Origin: Limnoglobus roseus
Lineage (GTDB): Bacteria > Planctomycetota > Planctomycetia > Gemmatales > Gemmataceae
Direction: 5' to 3'
Assembly (NCBI RefSeq): GCF_008254045.1
Contig: NZ_CP042425.1
Span: forward strand, 8,136,163-8,200,162
DNA length: 64,000 nt
In this document: positions 50,385 to 59,500 of the stretch, in pieces
Numbering within the stretch: position 1 is the first letter of the stretch
Layout of the letters: each line of letters opens with the position of its first letter
The notes under the pieces: model-generated
What the model saw: only the letters and a program-made list of their open reading frames with translations
Told to the model about the DNA's origin: nothing
The model's database searches: none
Program-made: the position numbers and the translations under genes

Positions 50385-50413
50385 TTGATTGATACCCCCA
50401 TATGGTATATAAT
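50385..50413 (+). promoter_or_regulatory. Sigma70-type promoter of the csoR-copA operon
   Basis: TTGATT (50385-50390), a 17-nt spacer, and a perfect TATAAT (50408-50413), 27 bp before the csoR ATG. This is the best promoter match in the window. The spacer carries the likely metal-sensor operator. Confidence 0.75.
50392..50408 (+). promoter_or_regulatory. Likely CsoR operator in the promoter spacer
   Basis: Inverted repeat ATACC-N7-GGTAT (arms 50392-50396 and 50404-50408) around a C-run. It resembles the C-tract palindromes bound by CsoR/RcnR repressors and lies between the -35 and -10 boxes. Bound repressor would block the polymerase and copper would lift it. Confidence 0.6.
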
Positions 50414-50440
50414 GGTGGTGACACCAGGGGTGGGCACGCC

Positions 50441-50731
50441 ATGAACGCCGACACGAAGAAACGCGCCACCATGCGCATCAAGCGGATCGCCGGGCAGGTC
50501 GCCGGGGTTCAGCGAATGTTGGACGACGACCGCTACTGCGTGGACGTGCTGACGCAAATCGCCGCGATTCGCTCGGCCCTCGACGCGCTCGGCGTCGAAC
50601 TCATCTCGGCCCACCTCGAAACCTGCGTCGCCGGCCACGGCACGGGGAGCGAACACCGCTGCGCGAAGCCGATGAGCCAGGAGCAGTTGCTCGCCGAGGT
50701 GCGGGCCGTTCTGGCGAGATTCTTGAAGTAA
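50441..50731 (+). CDS. csoR: Copper-sensing transcriptional repressor (CsoR family)
   Basis: A 96-aa helical repressor of the CsoR/RcnR family (DUF156). Cu(I)-binding residues are in place: C33, H58 and C62, with the spacing C-x24-H-x3-C used by copper sensors rather than the H-rich set of RcnR. The N-terminal MRIKRIAGQVAGVQRMLDDDRYC is typical. The C-terminal tail adds H/C residues (HGTGSEHRCAKPM). The ATG at 50441 has AGGGG 10 nt upstream. It sits 19 bp before a CopA-type ATPase gene and behind a promoter containing a matching palindrome, so autoregulation by copper is likely. Confidence 0.9.
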   Translation: MNADTKKRATMRIKRIAGQVAGVQRMLDDDRYCVDVLTQIAAIRSALDALGVELISAHLETCVAGHGTGSEHRCAKPMSQEQLLAEVRAVLARFLK

Positions 50732-50750
50732 CCGCCCGCGGAGAAACAAC

Positions 50751-53000
50751 GTGACAACGGAAACTCTCGAAACCACCCGCGTCGATCTGCCGGTCATCGG
50801 CATGCACTGCGCCGCCTGTGCCGGCCGGATCGAGCGGGCACTCGCCGCCGCGCCGGGCGTTGCGAAGGCGTCGGTGAACTTTGCCACCGGCCGGGCGACG
50901 GTGGAATACGACCCGTCGGCCACGGTCCCGACTGATTTGCAGGGCGTTGTGCGGGCGGCCGGCTACGACGCGGCGTTGCCGACGCCGGAGAATCGCGGCC
51001 CCGACGCCGGAGAAGTCGCCCGGGACGCCGAGTACCGTCGCACACGGTTTCGCTTCATCGCAGCCGCCGTACTCACGCTCCCCGTCGCCGTCCTCGCGAT
51101 GGGCAGCCACATCGTTCCCGCGCTCGACTTCCCCGGCCGCGTATGGGTCGAACTCGCCCTGACCACGCTCGTTCTGTTCGGGGTCGGGCGGGAGTTCTTC
51201 ACCAGCGCGTGGGCGGCCGCCCGCAACCGGGCTGCGGACATGAACACGCTCGTCGCCCTCGGCACACTCTCGGCTTACGGCTTCAGCGTGGCCGCCATCG
51301 TCGAGCCGGGTTGGTTCGCCGTCGCCGGCCATCACAGTTCGGCCCCCGGCGTCTACTTCGAGGTCGCGGCCGTCATCGTCACACTCATCCTCCTCGGTCG
51401 CCTGCTGGAAGCGCGGGCACGCACGCGCACAGGCGGCGCGATCCGGGCGTTGATCGGCCTTGCCCCGAAGACGGCCCGCGTGGAGCGCGACGGCGCGGAA
51501 GCCGACGTTCCCCTCGCGGACGTTCACGTCGGTGACATCCTTCGCGTGCGGCCGGGGGAGAAAGTGCCCGTCGATGGCACGGTGCTGGGCGGCAGTTCGG
51601 ACGTGGACGAGACCATGTTGACGGGCGAGCCAATGCCAGTCGCGAAGCAACCGGGCGATGGGGTCATCGGGGCCACCGTCAACGGCCACGGGTCATTTCG
51701 AATGACGGCTACCAAAGTCGGCAGCGCGACGGTCCTGCAGCAAATCGTCCGGCTCGTGCAGGAAGCGCAAGGCTCGAAGGCCCCGATCCAGCGTCTCGCG
51801 GACACGGTCGCCGGGTACTTCGTGCCGGCTGTTCTCGCCGTCGCGGTGCTGACCTTCGTGGCCTGGTTCAACTTCGCTCCGCCGGAGACGCGGCTGAACT
51901 TCGCCGTACTCACGTTCGTCTCGGTACTCATCATCGCCTGCCCCTGCGCCCTCGGGTTGGCCACGCCGACGGCGGTGATGGTCGGCACCGGCCGCGGGGC
52001 CCAGGCGGGAATCCTCATCAAGGGTGGCGAACCGCTCGAAGCGGCCGGCCGCCTGACAACGGTCGTCCTCGACAAGACCGGCACGGTGACGGCCGGCAAA
52101 CCCGTGGTCACGGCCGTCTTGCCGGTCGGCGTCTCGGAAGACGAACTCCTTCGCCTGACCGCGAGCGCCGAGGCGAACTCGGAGCACCCGTTGGCCCGCG
52201 CCGTCGTGAGTGCCGCCGACGCTCGCGGCCTCCTCTTGATAAAGGCGAAGGCGTTCCGGGCCATTCCGGGTCAGGGGTTGACGGCCGAGATCGGCGGGCA
52301 AACGGTGCTGGTCGGGAACGCCCGGTTGCTCGCGTCGCAGAACGTGGCGTTCGACCCACCCGCCAGTTCGACGGCCCAAACGGTGCTGCTCGTTGCAAAG
52401 GGCGGGCGGTACGTCGGCAGCATCGCCGTCGCCGACCCGGTCAAGCCGACCTCGGCGGCGGCGGTGCGGCGACTTCACACGATGGGGTTGAAGGTAGTTC
52501 TCTTGACCGGAGACAGTCGGGGCACGGCCGAGGCGGTCGCCCGTGAGGTCGGCATCGACACGGTTGCGGCCGAGGTTCCCCCCGAAGGGAAGGCCGCCGA
52601 AGTGCGGGAACTTCAATCGGCCGGCGAAGTCGTGGCGATGGTCGGCGACGGCATCAACGACGCCCCCGCGCTGGCCGCCGCCGACTTGGGAATCGCGATG
52701 GGCACCGGCACGGACGTCGCCATTGAGGCGGCCGACGTAACGCTCGTGAAGGGTGACTTGGCCGGGGTCGCGGCGGCCATCGAGTTATCGCGGGCCACGA
52801 TGCGGACGATCCGACAAAACTTGTTCTTCGCGTTCGCCTACAACGTCGTCGGTATCCCGCTCGCTGCCGGTGTCCTCTACCCGCTCACCGGCTGGCTCCT
52901 CAGCCCGATACTCGCGTCGGCGACAATGGCCCTCTCGTCGGTCAGCGTTGTTACCAACGCCCTTCGCCTCGGCCGCCTCGATTTGAAGCGGACGAATTGA
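50751..53000 (+). CDS. copA: Heavy-metal (copper) translocating P-type ATPase
   Basis: A 749-aa P1B-type ATPase that exports Cu(I). One N-terminal metal-binding domain has GMHCAAC at residues 17-23. The membrane metal site CPC is in IIACPCALGLATP, the phosphorylation motif is DKTGTVTAGKP, the HP motif is NSEHPLARAV and the hinge is GDGINDAPALAAAD. The membrane count fits the eight-segment IB topology. The GTG start has GGAG upstream. It is 19 bp after csoR and must be co-transcribed with it. The metal choice (copper or silver) follows from the CPC and the CsoR neighbour. Confidence 0.95.
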   Translation: MTTETLETTRVDLPVIGMHCAACAGRIERALAAAPGVAKASVNFATGRATVEYDPSATVPTDLQGVVRAAGYDAALPTPENRGPDAGEVARDAEYRRTRFRFIAAAVLTLPVAVLAMGSHIVPALDFPGRVWVELALTTLVLFGVGREFFTSAWAAARNRAADMNTLVALGTLSAYGFSVAAIVEPGWFAVAGHHSSAPGVYFEVAAVIVTLILLGRLLEARARTRTGGAIRALIGLAPKTARVERDGAEADVPLADVHVGDILRVRPGEKVPVDGTVLGGSSDVDETMLTGEPMPVAKQPGDGVIGATVNGHGSFRMTATKVGSATVLQQIVRLVQEAQGSKAPIQRLADTVAGYFVPAVLAVAVLTFVAWFNFAPPETRLNFAVLTFVSVLIIACPCALGLATPTAVMVGTGRGAQAGILIKGGEPLEAAGRLTTVVLDKTGTVTAGKPVVTAVLPVGVSEDELLRLTASAEANSEHPLARAVVSAADARGLLLIKAKAFRAIPGQGLTAEIGGQTVLVGNARLLASQNVAFDPPASSTAQTVLLVAKGGRYVGSIAVADPVKPTSAAAVRRLHTMGLKVVLLTGDSRGTAEAVAREVGIDTVAAEVPPEGKAAEVRELQSAGEVVAMVGDGINDAPALAAADLGIAMGTGTDVAIEAADVTLVKGDLAGVAAAIELSRATMRTIRQNLFFAFAYNVVGIPLAAGVLYPLTGWLLSPILASATMALSSVSVVTNALRLGRLDLKRTN

Positions 53001-53013
53001 AGGGCCGACGACC

Positions 53014-54921
53014 CTATCCCACGTAGACCCCGTTGGCCAAGACCGCGCTGAACGGGTCGAAGCTCGCGTCCGCGGTCGCCGTGCTGCCGCTGGTGATGCG
53101 GCTGGAAGAGTACACGCGGACTTGGCTTTCCTCGCCGTCGCCGCTGCCGGTGAGCAGGTCGTCGATGCCGTCGCCGTTCGCGTCACCCACGCCCAACCGC
53201 ACGCCGCCCCGCAGGGACGAATCCCCCGCGAAGAAGTTCGCCATCGGGCTGGTGAGCGCCGCGTCAATGCCCGAGGTCGTCAGCGTCTTGCCGTTGAGGA
53301 CCAACACCCGCGGGCCGCCGCTCGGGCCGCCACCGAACGCGATGTCGGCATAGCCGTCGCCGTTGAAGTCGCCGACCGTCACGAACGCCCCGTTGCGAAG
53401 CGTCTGCTCGAACGCGAAGAAGTCGCCGATCAGGTGCGTTCGCGTACTGCTGGCGAGCGCGAGGCCGCTGTAGGTCGAGATCCGCGGGCCGCCGAGGAAG
53501 CCGGCCGAGACGACCACGTCGTCGTACCCGTCGGCGTTCAGGTCGCCGACCGCCGCCCGCGCACCGCCGCGGAAGGACGAGTCTTCGATCCCGTAGAACC
53601 GCTGCATCTCGGTGGTGCCGCCCGTGGCGAGTGTGGCCCCGCTGTAGATCGCGACGATCGGCCCGCCGCCCTGGTCCGGCGTGACGATCACGTCGGCCCG
53701 GCCGTCGTCGTCCACGTCGCCGGCCGCCACGAACACGCCGCCGGTGAACGTCGATTCGAAGGCGTTGAACGTGACGAGGATCGCTTTCGTCACGCCGTTG
53801 TAGACGATCACCGTCGGCGCGCTCGTCGGCCCGGCCCCGACGATGATGTCGTCGTACCCGTCGCCCGTCACGTCGGCCGTGGCCACGCGGACGCCGCCGG
53901 TAAACGCCGACGAGAACGGGGTGAGCGTGTACGCCTGCGTGCCGTCCGCGTTGTAGACGATCACCTTCGGTGAACCCGACCCGGTCGCCACGGCCGTCAA
54001 CTTCGGCGTGACGGTGGTGGTCGCGGTGCTGTCGTTGTCGGCAATGGTCAGTGTGGCCGTCGCCTGCGTGCCGAGGGTCGCACTGCCCGTCGGTGTGCCG
54101 AGCGAGAACGTCGCCGTCTCGGATCCCTCGACCGTGGTGTCGTCGATAATCGTGACGGTGAAGGTGGCGGTCGTCGCGCCGTCGGCGAAGGTGACGGTCG
54201 TGGGCAAGCCGGTGTAGTCGGTGCCGGACGTGGCCGTGCCGCCGGAAACGGTAACGGGCACGGTGATCGCCCCGGTACTGCCGCCCGTCCGCGTCACGGT
54301 GATCGTGGCCGTGCCACTACTCTCCGTCGCCGAGTACGCGGCAGCCGAGAACGCCACCGCTCCCGGCAGCCCGGTCGACGTTCCCGTGTCTACCGTCACG
54401 GTCATCTGCGTCGGGTAGATGTCGTAGGTGAACCACGTCGCGCCGGCGTCGGCGCTCTGGCCGTAGGTTCCCTGGAAGCCGTCGCCGGTGCCGGAGTTGC
54501 TGATCGTGTACGCCCAGTCGAACTCGCCGGACGTGGCCTTGAGGACGACCCAGTACGTCGTGTTGGCCGTTAGGCTCACGCCACTCGCCGACGTGAACGT
54601 CGTCGCCGCGAGGGACGAGGTGCTGTAAGTGGACGGCGAGGTCACGGCCGCGACCAGCGACCCCGGTTGGTTGCCGCCGTCGGTGTAGATGTCCACTTCG
54701 GCGACGCCGGCCGTCGGGTTCGAGAGCAGCAGGGTGACGTTGTTCAGCGTGTGGGCCGACGCGCCGGTGCCGAAGCTGGAGGTCAGCCAGGTGTTGCCGA
54801 CGGCGGCCTCGGTGTCGGCCGTCGTCGCCGAGAGGTTGTCAGAGAGGACGGCGGGGGCGTACCGATTTTCCAGATCCCAAACCTGCGGGCGGAATCGGAA
54901 CGGGGACAACGATCGAGACAT
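53014..54921 (-). CDS. Extracellular Calx-beta/FG-GAP repeat protein
   Basis: A 635-aa protein from ATG 54921, chosen for AGGAG upstream and because it opens the N-terminal motif VWDLENRYAPAVLS (residues about 13-26), a variant of the LEDR-type signal of planctomycete surface proteins. Domain order: an anchor-type beta domain (about 40-190), a Calx-beta domain (about 200-320; GTATSGTDYTGLPTTVTFAD, ending ATLTIADND) and about six FG-GAP integrin-like repeats to the end, with calcium motifs DVTGDGYDD, DVDDDGRAD, DLNADGYDD, DFNGDGYAD and DANGDGIDD. No catalytic site is seen. It probably acts in adhesion. It is convergent with copA, 13 bp apart. Confidence 0.85.
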   Translation of the reverse strand: MSRSLSPFRFRPQVWDLENRYAPAVLSDNLSATTADTEAAVGNTWLTSSFGTGASAHTLNNVTLLLSNPTAGVAEVDIYTDGGNQPGSLVAAVTSPSTYSTSSLAATTFTSASGVSLTANTTYWVVLKATSGEFDWAYTISNSGTGDGFQGTYGQSADAGATWFTYDIYPTQMTVTVDTGTSTGLPGAVAFSAAAYSATESSGTATITVTRTGGSTGAITVPVTVSGGTATSGTDYTGLPTTVTFADGATTATFTVTIIDDTTVEGSETATFSLGTPTGSATLGTQATATLTIADNDSTATTTVTPKLTAVATGSGSPKVIVYNADGTQAYTLTPFSSAFTGGVRVATADVTGDGYDDIIVGAGPTSAPTVIVYNGVTKAILVTFNAFESTFTGGVFVAAGDVDDDGRADVIVTPDQGGGPIVAIYSGATLATGGTTEMQRFYGIEDSSFRGGARAAVGDLNADGYDDVVVSAGFLGGPRISTYSGLALASSTRTHLIGDFFAFEQTLRNGAFVTVGDFNGDGYADIAFGGGPSGGPRVLVLNGKTLTTSGIDAALTSPMANFFAGDSSLRGGVRLGVGDANGDGIDDLLTGSGDGEESQVRVYSSSRITSGSTATADASFDPFSAVLANGVYVG

Positions 54922-55300
54922 CTCGGCTCCTGCTTCGGGGGATGGTATTTCGGCACGGTTCGCGATGGCACGACCGCCCATCGCAGGAAGGTCCGCTCCC
55001 GTGGTTCTGATGGCTGATGCGAGTTCAGAGAGGGGAATCGGCCCGTCGAAGGACGAGAAGTGGCCGAACGGCGTCGGGAGTACCATCACGCGAGGGGAGC
55101 GCGACCGGGCGCGGGATCACGGCCGCCCTGCGACATTTCCACCCGGTTGGTGGCCGCCCCCGGCAGCGATTCGCGCACGCGGAGGCAGGGATCTGCCCAG
55201 TTTTCGTGCCGCCGCACTCGCGGGCGTCGGGAATCGGCACGGTACTCTGTTTGCCTTGTCTGGAGGAGCGATCGCGCCTGCCCTCGAACCCAGGTGAACC
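54922..55300. other. Intergenic region without a recognisable gene
   Basis: The 379 bp between two divergent genes hold no reading frame with family resemblance or a signal peptide. Both strands have short open frames with biased Arg composition, as expected in high-GC noncoding DNA. Promoters for both flanking genes should lie here. The only gene-proximal signals I see are AGGAG before the Calx-beta gene and AGGTGA before the sorbosone-dehydrogenase-like gene. Confidence 0.5.
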
Positions 55301-56542
55301 ATGTTCTCAATACTTCTGGCCCTTCCCCTGCTCACGGCCGTGCCGCCCCTGCCACCGCCGAACGCGACGCCGTCGGTCGTCAAGCACCCGAAGGTCATCG
55401 GGTGGCCGGCCGGTAAGACGCCCACCGCCCCGGCCGGGTTTGAAGTGAGCCTCTTCGCGGACGAACTCGACAGCCCGCGGTGGTTCGCCGTGCTGCCGAA
55501 CGGCGACGTTCTCGTGGCCGAGGCCAAGTCGATCCCGAAGAAGGAGGCCAAGCCGGAACAGGAGAAGGGGAAGAAAGAGTCGAAGGCCGTCGGCCCGTCG
55601 GCCAACCGGATCACACTCTTGCGCGATGCCGATCACGACGGCAAACCGGAGGTCCGCACGGTCTTCGCCGAGAACCTCGAACAGCCCTTCGGCATGTGCC
55701 TCGTCAAGGAGACACTGTTCATCGCGAACACCAACGCCGTTCTCGCGTTCGCCTACAAGACCGGGTGGACGAAGCTCGAAGGGCCGGGGTTGAAAATCCT
55801 CGACCTGCCGAAGGGCGGGTACAACAACCACTGGACGCGGAACCTCGTCGCGAACAAGGACGGCACGAAGCTGTACGTCACGGTCGGCTCGGCGAGCAAC
55901 GCCGGCGACCACGGCACGGCCGAGGAAGTGCTGCGGGCGAACATCCTCGAAATGAACCTCGACGGCACCGGCCTGCGGGTTTTCGCGTCCGGCTTGCGGA
56001 ACCCCGTCGGCCTCGGCTGGGAGCCGACCACCGGCAAGCTCTGGACGGCCGTCAACGAGCGGGATGAACTCGGCGACGAACTCGTGCCCGACTATCTAAC
56101 GAGCGTGACCGACGGCGGCTTCTACGGCTGGCCGTTCTCCTACTTCGGCCAAAACGAAGACCCGCGGCGAAAGGGCGAACGGCCGGACTTGGTCAAGAAG
56201 GCGCTCGTCCCCGACTACCCGCTCGGCTCGCACACGGCCTCGCTCGGCCTCTGCTTCTACACCGACAAGGCGTTCCCGGCGAAGTACAAGGGCGGGGCGT
56301 TCGTCGGCCAGCACGGGTCGTGGAACCGCTCGAAGTTCGTCGGCTACCGCGTGGCGTTCGTGCCGTTCCAGGACGGCAAGCCGGCGGCGGCCGAGGCGGA
56401 AGACTTCTTGACCGGGTTCATCGCGAACGAGAACGAAGTGTACGGCCGGCCGGTCGGCGTGGCCGTCGCGACCGACGGCTCGTTGCTCGTCGCCGACGAC
56501 GCCAGCAACAAGGTGTGGCGCGTCACGGCGACCGGGAAGTGA
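55301..56542 (+). CDS. PQQ-dependent sorbosone dehydrogenase-like protein
   Basis: A 413-aa exported beta-propeller protein of the sorbosone/glucose dehydrogenase family. It has a signal peptide (FSILLALPLLTAVPPLP), the opening FEVSLFADELDSPRWFAVLP, a Lys/Glu-rich insert near residue 85, and family motifs QPFGMCLVKETLFIANTNAV, HWTRNLVANKDGTKLYVTVG, SGLRNPVGLGWEPTTGKLW and GSWNRSKFVGYRVAFVPF. This is the usual YWTD/NHL-type layout. Quinone-binding residues cannot be assigned with confidence. It lies convergent to the giant fusion gene, which carries a related propeller, across a hairpin. Confidence 0.85.
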   Translation: MFSILLALPLLTAVPPLPPPNATPSVVKHPKVIGWPAGKTPTAPAGFEVSLFADELDSPRWFAVLPNGDVLVAEAKSIPKKEAKPEQEKGKKESKAVGPSANRITLLRDADHDGKPEVRTVFAENLEQPFGMCLVKETLFIANTNAVLAFAYKTGWTKLEGPGLKILDLPKGGYNNHWTRNLVANKDGTKLYVTVGSASNAGDHGTAEEVLRANILEMNLDGTGLRVFASGLRNPVGLGWEPTTGKLWTAVNERDELGDELVPDYLTSVTDGGFYGWPFSYFGQNEDPRRKGERPDLVKKALVPDYPLGSHTASLGLCFYTDKAFPAKYKGGAFVGQHGSWNRSKFVGYRVAFVPFQDGKPAAAEAEDFLTGFIANENEVYGRPVGVAVATDGSLLVADDASNKVWRVTATGK

Positions 56543-56552
56543 CTGAATTGAA

Positions 56553-56578
56553 GCGGGCCGGGCAATTGCCCGGCCCGC
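56553..56578. terminator. Perfect 26-bp palindrome between convergent genes
   Basis: Arms 56553-56563 and 56568-56578 (GCGGGCCGGGC and its complement) with an AATT loop; the whole is a perfect palindrome of 26 bp. It lies 10 bp after the sorbosone dehydrogenase-like stop and 11 bp before the stop of the minus-strand fusion gene. On the minus strand TTCAATTC follows. It probably ends both transcripts. Confidence 0.65.
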
Positions 56579-56589
56579 ACTTGAATGGA

Positions 56590-59500
56590 CTATTTCTTTT
56601 CTGGCGGCTTCTGCTTCAAGCTCTCCAGGAACGCGATCAAGTCGGAGAAGTCTTTCTGCGACATGCCGCCGTGCAGGTCGTCCGGCATGCTCGACTTCTC
56701 CAGTTCCTTCTTCTCATCGACGTCTTCCTTCTTGATCGTCCACTTCTTGCCGTCGGCGTCGATCAGCGTGAGTTCTGTCGGCGTCTCACCGCGGATGATC
56801 CCCAACTTCGTCTGGCCGTCGAGCGTGACGATGCGGGTCTGCTTGTAGCCGTCGAGGATTTGCTTCGACGGGTACAGCACCGACTCGATCAGTTGCGCCC
56901 GGTTGTACTTGGCGGCCACGCCCATGAGGCTCGGCCCCACTTCACCGCCGGGGGCGCCGGGTAGTCCCGTTGCGTGGCACTTGATGCACGCCGCCCCCTT
57001 CTGATCGTAGAAGATCGTCTGGCCGTGCTTCTCGTCGCCAGTCGCCTTCAGCGCGAACTCGGCGTACTCCTTCGGGTCGGCGACCTTGGCCGTAGCCTTG
57101 AACAGCCGCCCGCTGCCCGGTTGCGGGACCGCGATCGAGAACTCCCACGGCCCGCCGCCCTGCGTGATCTTGGCGACGATCTGGTTCTTGCCCGCCTTCA
57201 GGTCGGCCCGGATGCGGAACTCGTCGGCCTTGTACGCACCGTTGCCGAGCTTCTCGAACACCTTCTTGCCGTTGACCCAGACGACAAGGCCGTCGTCGCT
57301 GCCCGCACGCATCTCGACCCGGCCGGCCGCGGCGGCTTCGACTTCGGTCACGGCAAACGCGGCCACGTTCTCGGTCGTGGAGAAACCTTGTCGCCGCAGG
57401 TCGACCTTGCCGGCCGTGTCCACGCGGGCGTTCTTCCAGCGGACCTTCTTCCCCTTGTCGTCGGTCACTTCGGCCGACAGGTCCGGCTCGCCGGGCTTGA
57501 ACGGCTCGGCCTTCTCGTCGAAGGAACCGAGGATGCGCCACGACTTGACCGGCACCGGCACGGTGTAAACCCGTTGCAGGTCCGCGACGACCGCCGCTGT
57601 CAAGGCCGGCGTTTTGTCGAGGCGGGCTTCGATCAACGGAAGGGCGTCGCCGCGGATCGAACCGAGAGCCGTGCGGCAGGCTTCCCGCATCGCGGCACTC
57701 TTGTCGGCCAACCCGTCCAGGTAGGCATCAAGTGCGCGAAGGTCTGGCGTGGCCGTCAGAGCCGTGATCGCGTCGGCCTTCGTTTCCGCGTCCGCATAAG
57801 CTTTCAACAGGTGCGAGACGGCGGCCCGATTGCGGACGGCCCCGAGCGCCTTCACCGCGGTCCGGCGGGTGTCCGCTTTCTTGTCGGCCAACAGCGGTAC
57901 GAGGGCGGTCACGGCCGGTTCGCCGCCGATTGCCGCCAGCGCCCCGACTGCGGCGGCTTGCACCTTCGCGTCCGTGTGGGTGAGGTGCTTCGCAACCGTC
58001 GGCACGGCCGCCTTGGCGTTCAGACTGCCGAGTTCTTCGAGGGCTTTCGCCAGGGCATCGGCCGGGACGGATGCACCGGCGAACTCCGTCAGAGTTTCGA
58101 TCATCTTCGAACCGCCGATCTGCCCTGCCGCCGTGACGGCGTCGGTCAGGAAGGCGGTGTTGTCCGTCGGCTTCGCCAAAACTTTCGCGATCAACTCCGC
58201 CCCGGCCGACGACTTCATCTGGGCCAACGACTTCAGCACGGCCCGCTTCAGGGCGGCGTCCGTGCTCTTGTCGAACGCGGCGACCAGTTCCTTAGTCGAT
58301 TCGGCATCGCCAAGGGTGGCGACGGCTTCCACGGCCGTCACCCGCACGTCGGCGTCGGTGTCATTCAGCAGGGTGCGAACGGCCTTCGCGGCGAGCGCCG
58401 TGCCGGCCCAATCGACCGTGTGAGCGGGCCGCGGCGTCTTGACCGGCTGCGTGCCCCACCACTTGCCGTCCCACGCGACCGGCTTGCGGGACAGGTTCGC
58501 CAACAGTTTGAGAGCGTTCACCCGACCGGCGGACGGCTGCGCGGAATCCGCTGCGAAGTCGCGGAGGGCGGCTAGCAGCGCCTCGTCGAACGTCTCGCGG
58601 AGAGCGAACGCCGTCCCCTCGCGGATGGCCGGCGACGTGTCGGCCAGCCCCTTCACGATGCGTACCCACACCGTGGAATCGGTTCGGCCGATGCGGTTGA
58701 GGGCGGTGAAAGCCGCGTACCGGGCGAACAGGTCGGTTTGCGCCAGGGCTAGCAGAAGCGGTTCGACAGCTTGCTTGTCGCCGAGGTGGCCGAGGGCCGT
58801 CGCCGCCTGGAAGCGGATCGAGGCGTCGGCGTCGGTCAGGAGTTTCACGAGTTGCGGGACGGTGATCTTCGCCCCGGAGTTGCCGAGTTGGCGAATCGCC
58901 TGCCGGCGAACGGAAGCGTCATCATCCGATAGAGCCAGCACGATGCCCTCACGGCCGGCCGCCCCGCCGCCAATGGCGTCGAGGGTCCAGATCGCGGACC
59001 ACCGTGCGACAGCGGGGGCCTTCTTATCAGCGAGTAGCACGAGCAAGGCCGGTACGACGTCCGCTGCACGTTCGGCCAACCGCCGTTGGGCGACCAACCG
59101 CACGGACTGCGCGGGGTGTTTCAAGCCTTCGACGAGGTCGGTCGCCGTTGCCTCGAACTTCTGCCCCATCGCCGCGGGGATGTACCACGCCGGCTTCGCC
59201 GCCGCGAGTGACGGGCCGCCGGTGTACGTCACCTTCAGCAGTCGGCCGGCGGTGACGTTCTGCTTCCAGCCGCCGTAGTTCCAGTCGGCCACGTACAGGC
59301 TCATGCCGTCCGGGCTGACGGCGATGCCCACGGGGCGGAACTCCGTGCTGCCGCTCGTCAGGAAGTCTTCACGGCCGACGACCTTGTAGGAGCCGCCGTC
59401 GCGTTCGACCGTGACGCGCAGCAGTTGCTTGCGTGCCCACTCGCACAGGAACAGGTTGCCGCGGTACTTCGCCGGCAGCGCGTCCTCGTTGTACGCGAGT

